A DNA stretch of 64,000 bases from Phycisphaerae bacterium (GCA_019636475.1 JAHBXN010000006.1:124001-188000), one strand, 5' to 3'. Shown: positions 29,726-39,854, numbered from the stretch's first letter. Notes: generated by a model not told the origin, from the sequence alone. Translations and numbers: made by a program.

Positions 29726-30568
29726 CTATTCCGGGCTCGCCGGGTCCGGTGCGAGGGCTTCGAGAAGCTCCTGGTGAAGTGTATTGTTCGCGCTGGTCAG
29801 AAGGCTTCCGCTGTAAACGATGTTTTTGCGTTCGCCGGCCAGGCTCGTGGCCGTGCCGCCCGCCTCTTCGATGCACGGAACCAGGGCCGCAATATCCCAC
29901 GGTTGCATGATGGTATCGATGGCCGCATGGATTCGACCTCGGCAGACGAGGGCGTGCTGGAGGCAGTCGCCGCAGAATCGAAGTTTCCGCGCTCGACGGA
30001 GAACGCGGCTCAGACCGTAGCGAGGAGAGTCGATCTCGGGTCCGATGTCAGTGGCGTGAACGCCCGATGCGGACACGAGCGCGGCGCCTAGGCTGTCGCA
30101 CGCGGCGACCCGCACGCGGTCAGCCTCTGCGCGGCCGGCGCGAAACCAGCAGCCGTCGCCTTTTGCGGCGAAGACGGATTCATCAAGCGCCGGCATATGT
30201 ATGACGCCGACGACGGGTTCGTCATTGATGACGAGCGCGATGAGCGTTCCGAATGCATGAATGCCCCATGTGAAGGAGGTCGTGCCGTCGATGGGGTCAA
30301 TGATCCAGAGCGGTCGTCCATCGGATCGGGGCGCGGCCTCGGCGGCTTCTCGACCGAACTCTTCTCCGAGTATGTCATGGTCTGGGTGGTGCTTTGTGAT
30401 GGCGGCGCGGATGAGCAGTTCGGCTTCGCGGTCGGCGACCGTGACTTCCGAGCCGTCAGGTTTGTAGTCGGCGTCGCAGCGCCTGAAGTGTGACATAATC
30501 AGGGCGCCCGCGTCACGGGCCGTAGCCAGGGCGAAGTCGAGGTATGGGCCGAGCGGCTGGGTGTGCAT
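29726..30568 (-). CDS. inositol-monophosphatase-family phosphatase
   Basis: 280-residue lithium-sensitive Mg-dependent phosphatase family member (IMPase, CysQ and HisN share it). Metal-binding motifs: GEEFG near residue 70, WIIDPIDGTTSF (canonical DPxDGT), and QPWDIAALV near residue 230. All three are intact, so activity is likely. The start at 30568 (MHTQPLG) removes an unrelated arginine-rich N-terminal extension. The tail is convergent with the SRPBCC gene (8-base gap). No histidine or inositol genes are nearby, so histidinol-phosphate and inositol-phosphate remain equal options. Confidence 0.85.
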   Translation of the reverse strand: MHTQPLGPYLDFALATARDAGALIMSHFRRCDADYKPDGSEVTVADREAELLIRAAITKHHPDHDILGEEFGREAAEAAPRSDGRPLWIIDPIDGTTSFTWGIHAFGTLIALVINDEPVVGVIHMPALDESVFAAKGDGCWFRAGRAEADRVRVAACDSLGAALVSASGVHATDIGPEIDSPRYGLSRVLRRARKLRFCGDCLQHALVCRGRIHAAIDTIMQPWDIAALVPCIEEAGGTATSLAGERKNIVYSGSLLTSANNTLHQELLEALAPDPASPE

Positions 30569-30672
30569 GGGGTGGCAATATCCTTCTGTGCGGAGATTGT
30601 GGCGCGTGCGACAAGTCTCGCCAAGTGCGTGGATCGCTCTGATCAGCACTTTCGGCCGATTCAGTGTTTTTC

Positions 30673-30701
30673 TTGTCCCCGGGGAATTCAGGCGTTACAC
30701 T
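30673..30701 (+). promoter_or_regulatory. sigma70-type promoter for the cysteine-rich exported gene
   Basis: TTGTCC (30673-30678) and TACACT (30696-30701) with a 17-base spacer. The start codon and a strong AAGGAGAG ribosome-binding site follow within 55 bases. Confidence 0.45.
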
Positions 30702-30753
30702 GACGCCATCGGGCGCGAATCAAATACCTGCTTTAAGGAAAAGGAGAGTTCCT

Positions 30754-31237
30754 GTGGCCAATCACAAAAAAAAATGGAGTCGCGGTCGTCCTAGTGCTGG
30801 CTGTCGTCTGTGGGAATAATTTCGTCCACAGAATCACAGCCTGTCCACCATCGGGGTGCGGCCCCGGCGCCGAATGTAAGTGGAATCCAGTCTTTTCGGA
30901 AGCGACTTGTTCGGGTTGGTCATATCCGGAATGCACGTTCGACCAAGGTGTGTTTCCAGTTACCTGTCTTGCCACGCCCGACGCCTATGAAGGCTCTTAT
31001 GAGGTGGAGGTAATCGCAGCGGACGCGAGGCCGGAGGGGCCGTGCATTCGGATTAAGTGCGGCATCTGTGTGTCCACGTACCAGGAGCGTGTCTGCGGCC
31101 ACTTCTTCAGTTGTCAGGAAGTTTGTGACGAGTTCGGCGTGGTGATTGATTGCATCTGGGTTCCCAGTCAGATTGCATATTGGACAGGGCGATGGGTATT
31201 GGAGGAGGAATCCAAATGTTGCCTTGATGCCTACTAA
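30754..31237 (+). CDS. cysteine-rich exported protein, function unknown; start split by an A9 tract
   Basis: GTG 30754 follows AAGGAGAG by six bases and begins MANHKK. The continuation into a typical signal peptide (VAVVLVLAVVCG) lies one frame away, across a run of nine A residues at 30766-30774. Eight A residues would join the two frames. As read, the GTG frame stops soon after, and the downstream frame could start only at an internal GTG at 30794. The remaining ~148 residues are Cys-rich (about 17 Cys, many in pairs and CxxC), typical of a disulfide-bonded secreted protein. No family is recognised. It may be linked to the following 442-residue gene, 98 bases away. Confidence 0.55.
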
Positions 31238-31335
31238 CGCGGCTCGGCGATAGCCGTCGCTGTCTGTTGCACACCTGTTACTTCGCACGTCAATCGACGG
31301 GGTTTGTATGTGAATTTGAATGGGAGGCGTGACCC

Positions 31336-32664
31336 ATGTGTTATTTGTCGGTGATCGCGGTCCTCACGGGGCTGTTCGCGGAGATGCCGGTTCCGCCGGA
31401 ATTGCGACAGGCGTTTCATCAGCGGAATGATTACCGCTCGATCAGCATGTCGTTCGTGATCAGCGAGGTTGAGCATGGGGGAGCCGAGAAAATTCGTCAT
31501 TTTGAGGCGCTGGCGGTCCGAGAGGATCTCATGCTTGTTGATCGCGGAGATGCGGACGGAATCCGGCTGCACCGTGATCTGGAGGAGCGCCGCCCCGCAT
31601 TGGGAGTGTACGGCGCATGTCATCCCCAGTATCACCTGTTTCGAAGGGAGCCGCTCGAGACGTGGTCTCGGTACGACGGGCCGGGCTGGGTGGGGCTTGC
31701 GGAGGGCGGGATCAGCGCGATCCACGAGGATCCACGATTCATCGGGGTCGCGCCATGGAGCGCCCAGAACTTGTCGCCTTCGGAACAGCTTGATCGTCTC
31801 ATGCGGCTGGATGTCAGGAAATGGGAAGTTGAGCATCGCGGAAATCTGCTTGCGGTCATCGGGTGGCTCAGCAGGGACGATTCAAGCGGATATGCCTACG
31901 AGTGGCTGCTTGACCCGTCGGCGGACATGGCGATTGTAGAAGTCGCCACCATCAAAAAATCGGCCGAGATTCGGCGCAGCATTCTCGCCCGGCATGAATA
32001 TCAGAAGGTGGGCGAGAATTGGTGGCCGAAACGGTCATTCATTACCAATTACGGTCGCGGTATCCGGCGGACGGTTGAGTACAGCGATGTGAAGATTAAT
32101 GACAAGAACCATCCGCGAAGTCTGACGCCAGAATCCATGGGCGTGCCGCTCGGGGCGGTTGTTCGAGTCGCGGGAGCCGGGACCGGAGGCGAACGGCGTT
32201 ATGCCGGCTCTGGCCGAACGATGTCGCCGGAGGAGTTTGAGAGAAAGCGGTCGTCGCTTGATCTGAGCGCGTATGAACGGTACCAGGAAGCGCAGCGGGT
32301 GATGGGACCGGGATATTATCCGTCCTGGTGGGAGGATTCATCGGGCCGGCTCGGCGTGAAAGACGTCGAAGCGAAGCCGGATTCATGGGAAGTCTATGTG
32401 CGCCGATGGAAGCTCCGGCATACTGAGAAATCCAGTCACCCGCTGGGATGGAGGCAGATTCACGCCGCAGACTCCGCGCTGAAGGACTGCCGCCGCCGGG
32501 CGCGAAACCTTGTTGATTCCGGCGGGGATTCAGATACAGCCAAACTGAATGAGCAGATCGCGAGAATTTTCGAGGAGTTGAAGCAGCGATTGGGCGTGAT
32601 CCTGACGACGGAGCAGCAATCCACGGAATCGACCGGCCGAGCGGCGTCGAAAGCCGGGGATTAG
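31336..32664 (+). CDS. exported protein of unknown function, follows the cysteine-rich gene
   Basis: 442 residues from ATG 31336. The N-terminal MCYLSVIAVLTGLFAEM is a short hydrophobic signal-like segment. A globular body of mixed strands and helices, rich in Trp and charged residues, follows, then a helical C-terminus (about residues 385-442). I recognise no enzymatic motif. Co-orientation and spacing with the cysteine-rich gene suggest a pair acting together outside the cytoplasm. An outer-membrane-lipoprotein-like periplasmic domain is possible on composition only. Confidence 0.6.
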   Translation: MCYLSVIAVLTGLFAEMPVPPELRQAFHQRNDYRSISMSFVISEVEHGGAEKIRHFEALAVREDLMLVDRGDADGIRLHRDLEERRPALGVYGACHPQYHLFRREPLETWSRYDGPGWVGLAEGGISAIHEDPRFIGVAPWSAQNLSPSEQLDRLMRLDVRKWEVEHRGNLLAVIGWLSRDDSSGYAYEWLLDPSADMAIVEVATIKKSAEIRRSILARHEYQKVGENWWPKRSFITNYGRGIRRTVEYSDVKINDKNHPRSLTPESMGVPLGAVVRVAGAGTGGERRYAGSGRTMSPEEFERKRSSLDLSAYERYQEAQRVMGPGYYPSWWEDSSGRLGVKDVEAKPDSWEVYVRRWKLRHTEKSSHPLGWRQIHAADSALKDCRRRARNLVDSGGDSDTAKLNEQIARIFEELKQRLGVILTTEQQSTESTGRAASKAGD

Positions 32665-32699
32665 ACCGGAAGATCGCGGCAATCCGTCATGCGGCCTCG

Positions 32700-34646
32700 T
32701 TAACTGCGCGCGTCTTCAAGGTAGGTGTAGCCTTTGAGGCCTTCTTCGTAGAAACGAAGGAGTTCGGCTGATTCGCGGAAGTTGATTCGCTTTTCTCGGA
32801 CGGCGCGTTCGACGGTCTGTCGGAGGCGGGCGACGAGATTTTCCGGCGAGAACTGAACGTATTGCAGCACTTCTCCGACGGTGTCGCCGTCGATGACATG
32901 TTCGACGAAGTATTGTCCATCGTCCTTGACTGACACATGAATGGCGTTCGTATCGCCGAAGAGGTTGTGCATGTCTCCCAGGATCTCCTGGTAGGCTCCG
33001 GTCAGAAAGATTCCAAGGAGGTATTCGTCGCCGTTGTTGAGCGGGTGCAGCTCGATGGTTGTCTTCACATCGCGCAGGTCGATGAACTTGTCAATCTTGC
33101 CGTCGGAATCGCAGGTGATGTCGGCGAGGATGGCTCGGGCCGTGGGCTCCTCGTTCAGGCGATGGATCGGCATGATCGGAAGCAGTTGGCCGACCGCCCA
33201 GCAGTCAGGGACGGACTGGAAGATGGAGAAGTTCCCGTGGTAGGTGACGGCGAGCTGTGCTTCGAGTCCCTGCAATTCTTCGGGGACGTACTCCTTCTCT
33301 CGCATGATGCGGATGATCTTGCGGCAGGCTGACCAGAAGATGGACTCCATGACGGCGCAGTCCTTGAGCGTCAGGTATCCGAGCTTGAAGAGTGTCATGC
33401 CTTCGTCGCGAAGCGCGAGGGCGTCGTGATACGCCTCCTGGAAATTTTTGGCTGAAATGCTGTCGTGCATCTCAAGCATGTTGTGCATGACGTTGTGTGA
33501 GTCTTCCGGCAGCGATTGCGGCACGGGATTCTGCGTCAATTCGGTCACGCCGAGGATGTTGAAGATGAGGGCGGTGTGGTGCGCGGTGATCGCGCGACCG
33601 CATTCGGTCACCAGGGTCGGATGGGGCAGTTCCGCGGAATTGCATGCCTGAGCGATGGCATCGACCACGTCGGAGACGTATTCATCCATCGAGTAGTTCG
33701 CGCTGGAGTCGAAGGTGCTGCTGCTGCCGTCGTAATCCACGGCCATTCCGCCGCCGACGTCGAAGTACTTGAGGCCGGCTCCCATTTTCGCGAGCTCGAT
33801 GTAAATTCGGCTGGCTTCGGCGAGGGCGTCCTTGATCATTCGAATGTTCGTGATCTGGCTGCCGAGGTGGAAATGGGTGAGAACGAGGCATCCGAGCATG
33901 CCGCTCTGTTCGAGCAATTCGACGCCGCGCAGCATCTCCGTGAGCGTCAGGCCGAATTTTGATTTGGCGCCGCCGGACTCCTGCCATCGACCGGAGCCGC
34001 GAGCCGCCAGCTTGGCGCGAAACCCGATCAGGGGCGAGACTCCCATGGCATTGGCGCGTTCGATGATGCGCGGCAACTCGCCGAACTCCTCCACGACGAC
34101 GATGACGGGCTTTCCGAGCTTGGTGCCCCAGAGAGCGGTTTCGATGTATTCGATGTCCTTGTAGCCGTTGCAGATGATGAGAGGCTCCGGCGATTCAAGC
34201 ATGGCGAGAACGGCAAGCAATTCGGGCTTGGAGCCGGCCTCGAGCCCGAATCGGTATCGGTCTCCGTACTTGACGATCTCCTCGACGACGTGGCGCTGCT
34301 GGTTCACCTTGATGGGATACACGCCCATGAACTGGCCGGTGTACTCGTGCTCAAGAAAGGCCTTGGCAAATGCGCTGTTAAGCTGCTCGATCCGCGTTCG
34401 GAGGATGTCCGAGAAGCGAATCAGCATGGGTAGTTCGATGCCGCGCTCGCAGAGCTCGTCGACCAGTTCCTTCAGATCGAAGGCGGGGCCGTCGGGGCCG
34501 CGCGGGCTGACGCGGATGTTGCCCCGCTCGTTGGCGGAGAAGAACCCGGCACCCCATTTGCGGACGTTGTAAAGATCGATCGAGTCTTCGACAGTCCACT
34601 TATGCAAAATGTCTGATCGCGGGGCGCTCTTTGTCAGTCCTGCCAT
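32700..34646 (-). CDS. speA: biosynthetic arginine decarboxylase
   Basis: 648-residue PLP enzyme that turns arginine into agmatine, the first step of one putrescine route. The PLP lysine is in YPIKVNQQ (Lys113). Other fold type III and SpeA features are FGLEAGSKPELL, ICNGYKD, HFHLGSQ, DVGGGMAVDYDG and ECGRAITAHH. Length matches SpeA. GGAGG at 34657 on the minus strand, ten bases before the ATG, fits the ribosome-binding site. No agmatinase or agmatine deiminase is in the window. Confidence 0.95.
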   Translation of the reverse strand: MAGLTKSAPRSDILHKWTVEDSIDLYNVRKWGAGFFSANERGNIRVSPRGPDGPAFDLKELVDELCERGIELPMLIRFSDILRTRIEQLNSAFAKAFLEHEYTGQFMGVYPIKVNQQRHVVEEIVKYGDRYRFGLEAGSKPELLAVLAMLESPEPLIICNGYKDIEYIETALWGTKLGKPVIVVVEEFGELPRIIERANAMGVSPLIGFRAKLAARGSGRWQESGGAKSKFGLTLTEMLRGVELLEQSGMLGCLVLTHFHLGSQITNIRMIKDALAEASRIYIELAKMGAGLKYFDVGGGMAVDYDGSSSTFDSSANYSMDEYVSDVVDAIAQACNSAELPHPTLVTECGRAITAHHTALIFNILGVTELTQNPVPQSLPEDSHNVMHNMLEMHDSISAKNFQEAYHDALALRDEGMTLFKLGYLTLKDCAVMESIFWSACRKIIRIMREKEYVPEELQGLEAQLAVTYHGNFSIFQSVPDCWAVGQLLPIMPIHRLNEEPTARAILADITCDSDGKIDKFIDLRDVKTTIELHPLNNGDEYLLGIFLTGAYQEILGDMHNLFGDTNAIHVSVKDDGQYFVEHVIDGDTVGEVLQYVQFSPENLVARLRQTVERAVREKRINFRESAELLRFYEEGLKGYTYLEDARS

Positions 34647-34734
34647 TGAGGGGCTTCCTCCATATGTGTGTGGGCCGTGCGAAGCGCGATCGGCCGTCCT
34701 GATGGTGGGTCGGCCGAAGAGGGACGAATCTTTG

Positions 34735-34743
34735 ATTGTATCA
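34735..34743 (-). promoter_or_regulatory. extended -10 promoter element upstream of speA
   Basis: TGATACAAT on the minus strand (TGn followed by TACAAT), about 90 bases before the speA start; no convincing -35 accompanies it. Confidence 0.3.
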
Positions 34744-34886
34744 GAGCGACTGAAGTGAATCGAGTGGCTCTGGGGAAGGCGGACAGGGATTCCCGGAGCG
34801 AAATGCTCCGCCCTCGGGCGCCCCGGACTGGGACCGCGGGGCCGAGGCTGGCCGGCGATCTGTTTGGCGTCCGCGCCCTCGTCCGT

Positions 34887-36584
34887 TCAGATCAGCGACC
34901 GACCGGTCATTTCGGCGGGCTGCTCGAGTCCGGCGAGTTTGAGCAGCGTGGGGGCGATATCGGCGAGTCGTCCGTCAGGTTGGAGTGCGATGCCGTTTGT
35001 CCGCGTGGTTTCGCCTGTCGGCTTGCCGGAGGTGAGGTCATAGCTGCCCTTGTAGCGGTCATCGACGACAATGAGATCGACGTCGTAGGTCGTGTGCGAG
35101 GTGTGCGGGCTGCCGGTGTCTGGATCGATCATCTGCTCGCAGTTGCCGTGGTCGGCGGTGACGATGGCCGCACCGCCCCTGGCAAGCACGGCATCCACGA
35201 CGCGACCGACGCACGTATCAACGGTTTCGACGGCGCGAATGGCGGCGGGAAGAACGCCGGTGTGTCCGACCATATCACCGTTGGCATAGTTCAGCACGAA
35301 GAGGTCGTACTGATCGCTTGCGATGCGCCGGAGCATTTCCTCTGTCACACCAAAGGCACTCATCTCCGGCTTCTGGTCGTAGGTACTGATATCACGGGGG
35401 CTGGGGATGATCTGCCGCTCCTCCCCTGGAAAGGGCTCGTCGCGGTAGTCGTTGAAGAAGAACGTGACGTGCGGATACTTCTCGGTTTCGGCGCAGCGGA
35501 ACTGGGTCAATCCGAGTGACGACCAGTGGGCGCCGAGAATCCCCGTCATCTTCGGCGGCCGCGGGAACGCGACGTGGACAGGCAGGCCCTTTTCGTAGTC
35601 GCACATGGTGCAGAAATAGAGGTTCTTGATTTTCGGACCGCGATCAAATCCGTGCCGAACCGCCGCATCGGCCGGCTGATTCGGATCCGATTTTGCCGGA
35701 AAGGGAAACTCATCGTAGACGAACGCCTTGGTGAGCTCGCGCGGACGGTCTCCACGAAAATTGAAAAAGAACACGGCGTCGCCCGCGCGAACGGGGCGCG
35801 GCTCACCCACGATCGTGGCTTCGATGAATTCATCGCCATGCAGGTTCGCGTCCGTCGGGTGGTCGTAAAAGTACCGGAATGCGGCCTCGGCGGCCGACGT
35901 GCCCGGCGCAGGCGGCGCTTCAATGCGAACGCCCCTGGATTCGGTCAGCATGCGATACGCTTTCTCCACACGATCCCAGCGGTTGTCGCGATCCATGGCA
36001 TAGAATCGGCCGATGAGTGATGCCACACGTCCGACACCGATGGCGCGCATCTTCGCCTCGACCTCGCGGATAAACTCAATTCCCCTGGTCGGCGGCGAAT
36101 CGCGGCCGTCGCCGAATGCGTGAAACAGCACCTGGTTTCCACGGAGTCCGTTGCGGCCGGCAAGCTCCAGCACGGCGTAAAGGTGCTCCAGTGCGGAATG
36201 CACGCCGGCGTTGCTGCACAGCCCCATGATGTGAAGGACGCCGCCGTTTTCGATGGCGTGAGCGCAGGCGGCCTTGAGAACCGGGTTTTCATGGAAGGTT
36301 CCGTCGCGGATGGTGCGCGTTATGCGCATCTGTTCCTGATCGACAATTCGCCCGGCGCCGATGTTCTGATGTCCGACTTCGCTGTTACCCATGACGCCAT
36401 CGGGCAGGCCGACGTTTTCTCCGCTGGTGTGAATCTGCACCCACGGATAGCAGGAGCGCAGTCGATGATCGACCGGCGTTTTTGCAAGGTGGACGGCGTT
36501 GGCGCGATTCCATTCAGGATAGGGATTGTGTCCCCAGCCGTCGCGAACAATCAGCAGAAGAGGGCGCTTGATGAGGCTGGACAT
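34887..36584 (-). CDS. gpmI: 2,3-bisphosphoglycerate-independent phosphoglycerate mutase
   Basis: 565-residue metal-dependent mutase interconverting 3- and 2-phosphoglycerate in glycolysis. The N-terminal metal site is LIVRDGWG (Asp15), and the phosphoserine nucleophile is in MGNSEVGHQNIGAGR (Ser68). The phosphotransferase part ends with VTADHGNCEQM. GGAG at 36593-36596 on the minus strand supports the start at 36584. It follows the CHASE2 adenylate cyclase gene on the same strand, 57 bases downstream, so they may share a transcript. Confidence 0.95.
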   Translation of the reverse strand: MSSLIKRPLLLIVRDGWGHNPYPEWNRANAVHLAKTPVDHRLRSCYPWVQIHTSGENVGLPDGVMGNSEVGHQNIGAGRIVDQEQMRITRTIRDGTFHENPVLKAACAHAIENGGVLHIMGLCSNAGVHSALEHLYAVLELAGRNGLRGNQVLFHAFGDGRDSPPTRGIEFIREVEAKMRAIGVGRVASLIGRFYAMDRDNRWDRVEKAYRMLTESRGVRIEAPPAPGTSAAEAAFRYFYDHPTDANLHGDEFIEATIVGEPRPVRAGDAVFFFNFRGDRPRELTKAFVYDEFPFPAKSDPNQPADAAVRHGFDRGPKIKNLYFCTMCDYEKGLPVHVAFPRPPKMTGILGAHWSSLGLTQFRCAETEKYPHVTFFFNDYRDEPFPGEERQIIPSPRDISTYDQKPEMSAFGVTEEMLRRIASDQYDLFVLNYANGDMVGHTGVLPAAIRAVETVDTCVGRVVDAVLARGGAAIVTADHGNCEQMIDPDTGSPHTSHTTYDVDLIVVDDRYKGSYDLTSGKPTGETTRTNGIALQPDGRLADIAPTLLKLAGLEQPAEMTGRSLI

Positions 36585-36641
36585 ATCAGAGTCTCCGAAA
36601 CTCTCAGTCGCATCGGATTGGGAGATACTTCGCGCTGGCGT

Positions 36642-39600
36642 CTATTTCTCTTTCAATTCTAGTGCGCCGGCCCAATCGTCTCCCGGCGGAAATGTCTTCA
36701 GTTCCTGGCATGCGTCGATGTAGCGGCCTGCGCCGGCGTCATCAGGGCGTCTCGCGAGGATGCGGGTGAAATGAACAATGCACTCGTCCCACCGGCGTTG
36801 TTTGTACAACTCCACGCCGGCCTCGAATCGCCGGGCATATTCGAGGACGGTCGCGTCGACGTCGCCCCTGCGGCCAAGCAACTCGAACACGGGCGTGGTT
36901 CTTGATTTGCCTTTGACCTGAAGTTCGGCGAGGTAACGGAACTCGTATTGATCGCCGACCCGGTCGTGCAGGTCGCCGTTAACCAGAATGCTCGTGCCGA
37001 AGACCTTGTTCGCCGGCTCAAGGCGCGCCGCGAGATTGACGACGTCCCCGATAACGGTGTAGTCGGCCTTCAGCTCTGATCCGAGATCGCCGTTCATGCA
37101 GTGGCCGGTTGCCATGCCCAATCGCATTTCAAGCCGGGCGAAAATCGGTGAATCGCCGCCTGCAATTCGATCTTTCTTGAGCTGATCGAGTGCATCGATG
37201 GCGTCCAGCGCGGTTTCGCACGCGGCCTTTGGGTGCGCTTCGAGCGGATCGACGGAAGGGTTCAGAATCGCCATGATCCCGTCGCCCATGAATTTGTTGA
37301 TCATGCCGCGGTGTTCCCAGATCACCTCGCTCATTCGCTCCAGATAGACATTCAGTACATGCTGGACCACTTCGGCGTTTTCCTGTTCGGAAATGGTTGT
37401 GAAGCCCTTGAGGTCGCTGAAGAGACATGTCAGGTCGCGCTTCTGGACGGCCTTGAAGGCCCGCGCGGCTTCCGGGCTTTCGGCGATTTTGGCGGCGATC
37501 GCGGGCGACGTGTACTGGCTGAGCTGCTTTCTGAACAGCCGCTTGTCTCGCTCGGCGGTGAGTTGCCGGAACAGGGTCACGAATGCCCACGACAGTGCCA
37601 TCGTCAACACGCTGGGCACCACGGGCAGGAGCAGACCGTTCTGTCGAAACAGCAGAACCGCATTGGCATACACATATGCGGCTGCGATGAAAACGGTGGC
37701 CCCCAGGGCGAGTGCCGGCCCACGAGTCGCGGTGATGAGGCCGACGATCGCCCCGAGGAACAGGCAGATCGCCGCGCCATACCCAAGAGGAAAGGCCCGG
37801 ATGAACGATCGCTGGAGAATGGAATTAAGAACATGGGCGTGGCACATCACGCCGTTGGTCCGCGGGTCGATCGGTGTGGCGACGATGTCCCCCTCGGCCG
37901 TGGCGGCGTAGCCGAGGAACACGTGCTTGTCCTTGAGAATCGGCGAAAGCTTCTTCCGGGAGGATTCGAGGGCCGCGGCGAGGTGCTCATTCGCTCGATC
38001 GATCGCGGGAATTTTCTCGACCACGATGTCGCGCGCGGGCAGAAACCGTGCCGCACTCTGCCGGAGCTCTTCGTCTGATTCGAGCTCCTCGGCCGAATAG
38101 GACGCCAGATCGTTCGCACTTAATAGCACGTGGCCCGTGCAGGCTTCTTCCTCGGCTGAGATTTTCGCTGCAAGGTCGGCCGCTTCGCGCGCCCAGTCAT
38201 CTCGTTGCGCGGCGTCGATTGAGACAGCGCCCAGTTCAGATCGGCGGAGCTTGCGGCTCAGTTCGATATGACGGTTGACCATTTTGCGGTAAGCGGAGTC
38301 GGCAGGGATGGTTTCCTCGCGGGCGTTTTCCCCTTCACCGACCATGCGCTTGAAGACGCCCTTCGAAGCGGCGACGACTTCGGCCATGAGAACGCGCTTC
38401 AGGCGTTCGTTCTGCCGAATTTGCCTTCGGGCGTCCGCAATGCTCCACGCGCTGGCTGCGGACACATGGGGAAAATCGTCGCCGCGGCGCCATCGGGGCG
38501 CGGTCCGCGTCCAGTGGATCAGAAGGTTTCCGTCGCCGTCGAGCGGCAGCCGAAGCACGTCGGAGCCGTCGTGGGTGGGAATCTCGATTAGCCACGGGTC
38601 GATTGCCCTGGCTCGCGAAAAATCGAGGCCCATCGCAGTCGCTGCGGCCGCAAGCCCCATGTGCTTGATCACGCCAAGCGACGTGTCGATCAGAATCGGA
38701 ACGCGGCGAACGACGCCATCCGGATCGCCGCGAAAGCTCACGGCGGCAATGTCCATCGCGGCTTCCGCAAGCAGTGGATGCAGTGGAACAATATTTTCCG
38801 CGCGCGACGCACGCATCTTTAGCGCGGTCCCGTGCAGGCCGTCGACCGCGGCCTTGCGCAACTGGCGCATCCCCAGTGCGACGCGATAGGCCGCCCGGAT
38901 ATCGGCCGAGTCAGAATTGTGGCGCAAGTGGCCTTTCCCCATGATCGATCGCAATGCGTCTTCGACCTCCAGCGCTGGATTGCGTTCCAGTTCATCAGCA
39001 ACGCGCTCCTCCGCCACGCGCCGCTTGACTCCGGCAATGACGGCGGCAATCTCCTCCTGGGTGACGCCCAGTGCCGCTCCGAGGGTGGCCTCATCAAGCG
39101 TGAAATTCGAAAGCAACCGGTCGCGAATGCGGAGCCGGGTCATCTCCCGTGCGACAAGATCGCGCGTCTCCGGCGCGGAGTCGAGGTTCAGCGTGGCCAT
39201 CGCGGTCGCGGTGTCAATTTCGGGCGAGCGCTCACGGAGGCGGCGCAAACGCTCGGTGAGTGCCGGCGACGATCCTGGTGCAATCGTATCCATCTGGACC
39301 GCCATGATGACACGGTCCACCACGCGCACGGCCCGCGCGAGTTCGAGATCAGGCTCGATCAGATTCTCCGGAGAAAGCTCGCCGATGACCGCCTCGGCCC
39401 GATCGCCCGGGCCGGCTGAGGATTCGTCGGTCAGCAGCTCAGGGTCGATATAGGGCTGTTCCGGTTCACTGAAAAGGAGATCAACCATGATCTGCTTTGC
39501 GCCGAGTTCGTGCAGGACGCTGATCAGCTCCGCGGTCACGTCGCGATGCCACGGCCATCGCCCGATTCGGTCAAGCGAGCCGTCGTCGATATCGACGTGG

Positions 39601-39767
39601 ACGATGGGCGAGGTCGGCGGCAGGTCATTGAAATCCTGCATTCGCCAGTCGATGGCCTGCAACTCCATTTGCTGAAACCGGGATAGATTGAAAGCGGCGT
39701 AGGTGGAGATGATCGAGACGAGCAGTCCGACGAGCGTGCCAGTAAGTCGCGGACGGTGTGCTCGCAT
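36642..39767 (-). CDS. CHASE2-domain adenylate cyclase, membrane-bound
   Basis: 1041 residues. An N-terminal anchor (residues 8-28) leads into a long extracytoplasmic CHASE2 domain (VHVDIDDGSLDRIGRWPW near residue 56; later FLGYAATAEGD), then about three membrane segments around residues 660-750. The class III cyclase domain starts near residue 777. Metal ligands are Asp785 in FSDLKGFT and Asp829 in FMGDGIM. Lys825 (INKFMGD) and Asp902 (DYTVIGD) match the ATP-specifying pair, so adenylate cyclase is more likely than guanylate cyclase. N911 and R915 (VVNLAAR) complete the site. The signal sensed is unknown. Confidence 0.9.
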   Translation of the reverse strand: MRAHRPRLTGTLVGLLVSIISTYAAFNLSRFQQMELQAIDWRMQDFNDLPPTSPIVHVDIDDGSLDRIGRWPWHRDVTAELISVLHELGAKQIMVDLLFSEPEQPYIDPELLTDESSAGPGDRAEAVIGELSPENLIEPDLELARAVRVVDRVIMAVQMDTIAPGSSPALTERLRRLRERSPEIDTATAMATLNLDSAPETRDLVAREMTRLRIRDRLLSNFTLDEATLGAALGVTQEEIAAVIAGVKRRVAEERVADELERNPALEVEDALRSIMGKGHLRHNSDSADIRAAYRVALGMRQLRKAAVDGLHGTALKMRASRAENIVPLHPLLAEAAMDIAAVSFRGDPDGVVRRVPILIDTSLGVIKHMGLAAAATAMGLDFSRARAIDPWLIEIPTHDGSDVLRLPLDGDGNLLIHWTRTAPRWRRGDDFPHVSAASAWSIADARRQIRQNERLKRVLMAEVVAASKGVFKRMVGEGENAREETIPADSAYRKMVNRHIELSRKLRRSELGAVSIDAAQRDDWAREAADLAAKISAEEEACTGHVLLSANDLASYSAEELESDEELRQSAARFLPARDIVVEKIPAIDRANEHLAAALESSRKKLSPILKDKHVFLGYAATAEGDIVATPIDPRTNGVMCHAHVLNSILQRSFIRAFPLGYGAAICLFLGAIVGLITATRGPALALGATVFIAAAYVYANAVLLFRQNGLLLPVVPSVLTMALSWAFVTLFRQLTAERDKRLFRKQLSQYTSPAIAAKIAESPEAARAFKAVQKRDLTCLFSDLKGFTTISEQENAEVVQHVLNVYLERMSEVIWEHRGMINKFMGDGIMAILNPSVDPLEAHPKAACETALDAIDALDQLKKDRIAGGDSPIFARLEMRLGMATGHCMNGDLGSELKADYTVIGDVVNLAARLEPANKVFGTSILVNGDLHDRVGDQYEFRYLAELQVKGKSRTTPVFELLGRRGDVDATVLEYARRFEAGVELYKQRRWDECIVHFTRILARRPDDAGAGRYIDACQELKTFPPGDDWAGALELKEK

Positions 39768-39854
39768 TCGATTCAGCCCTATGCCATTCGTGTGGCATCC
39801 AGCGGTCGCTGCGCGGCGCCGGCGACAGGCCGTGCCGGTGTACGGGCGACCATT

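Noticed and set aside
34794-34810. CGGAGC / GCTCCG hairpin downstream of gpmI
   Set aside because: No T-run follows on the minus strand; too weak to call a terminator.
36120-36662. 180-residue plus-strand frame across the gpmI start
   Set aside because: Antisense to gpmI, whose catalytic motifs are clear on the other strand.
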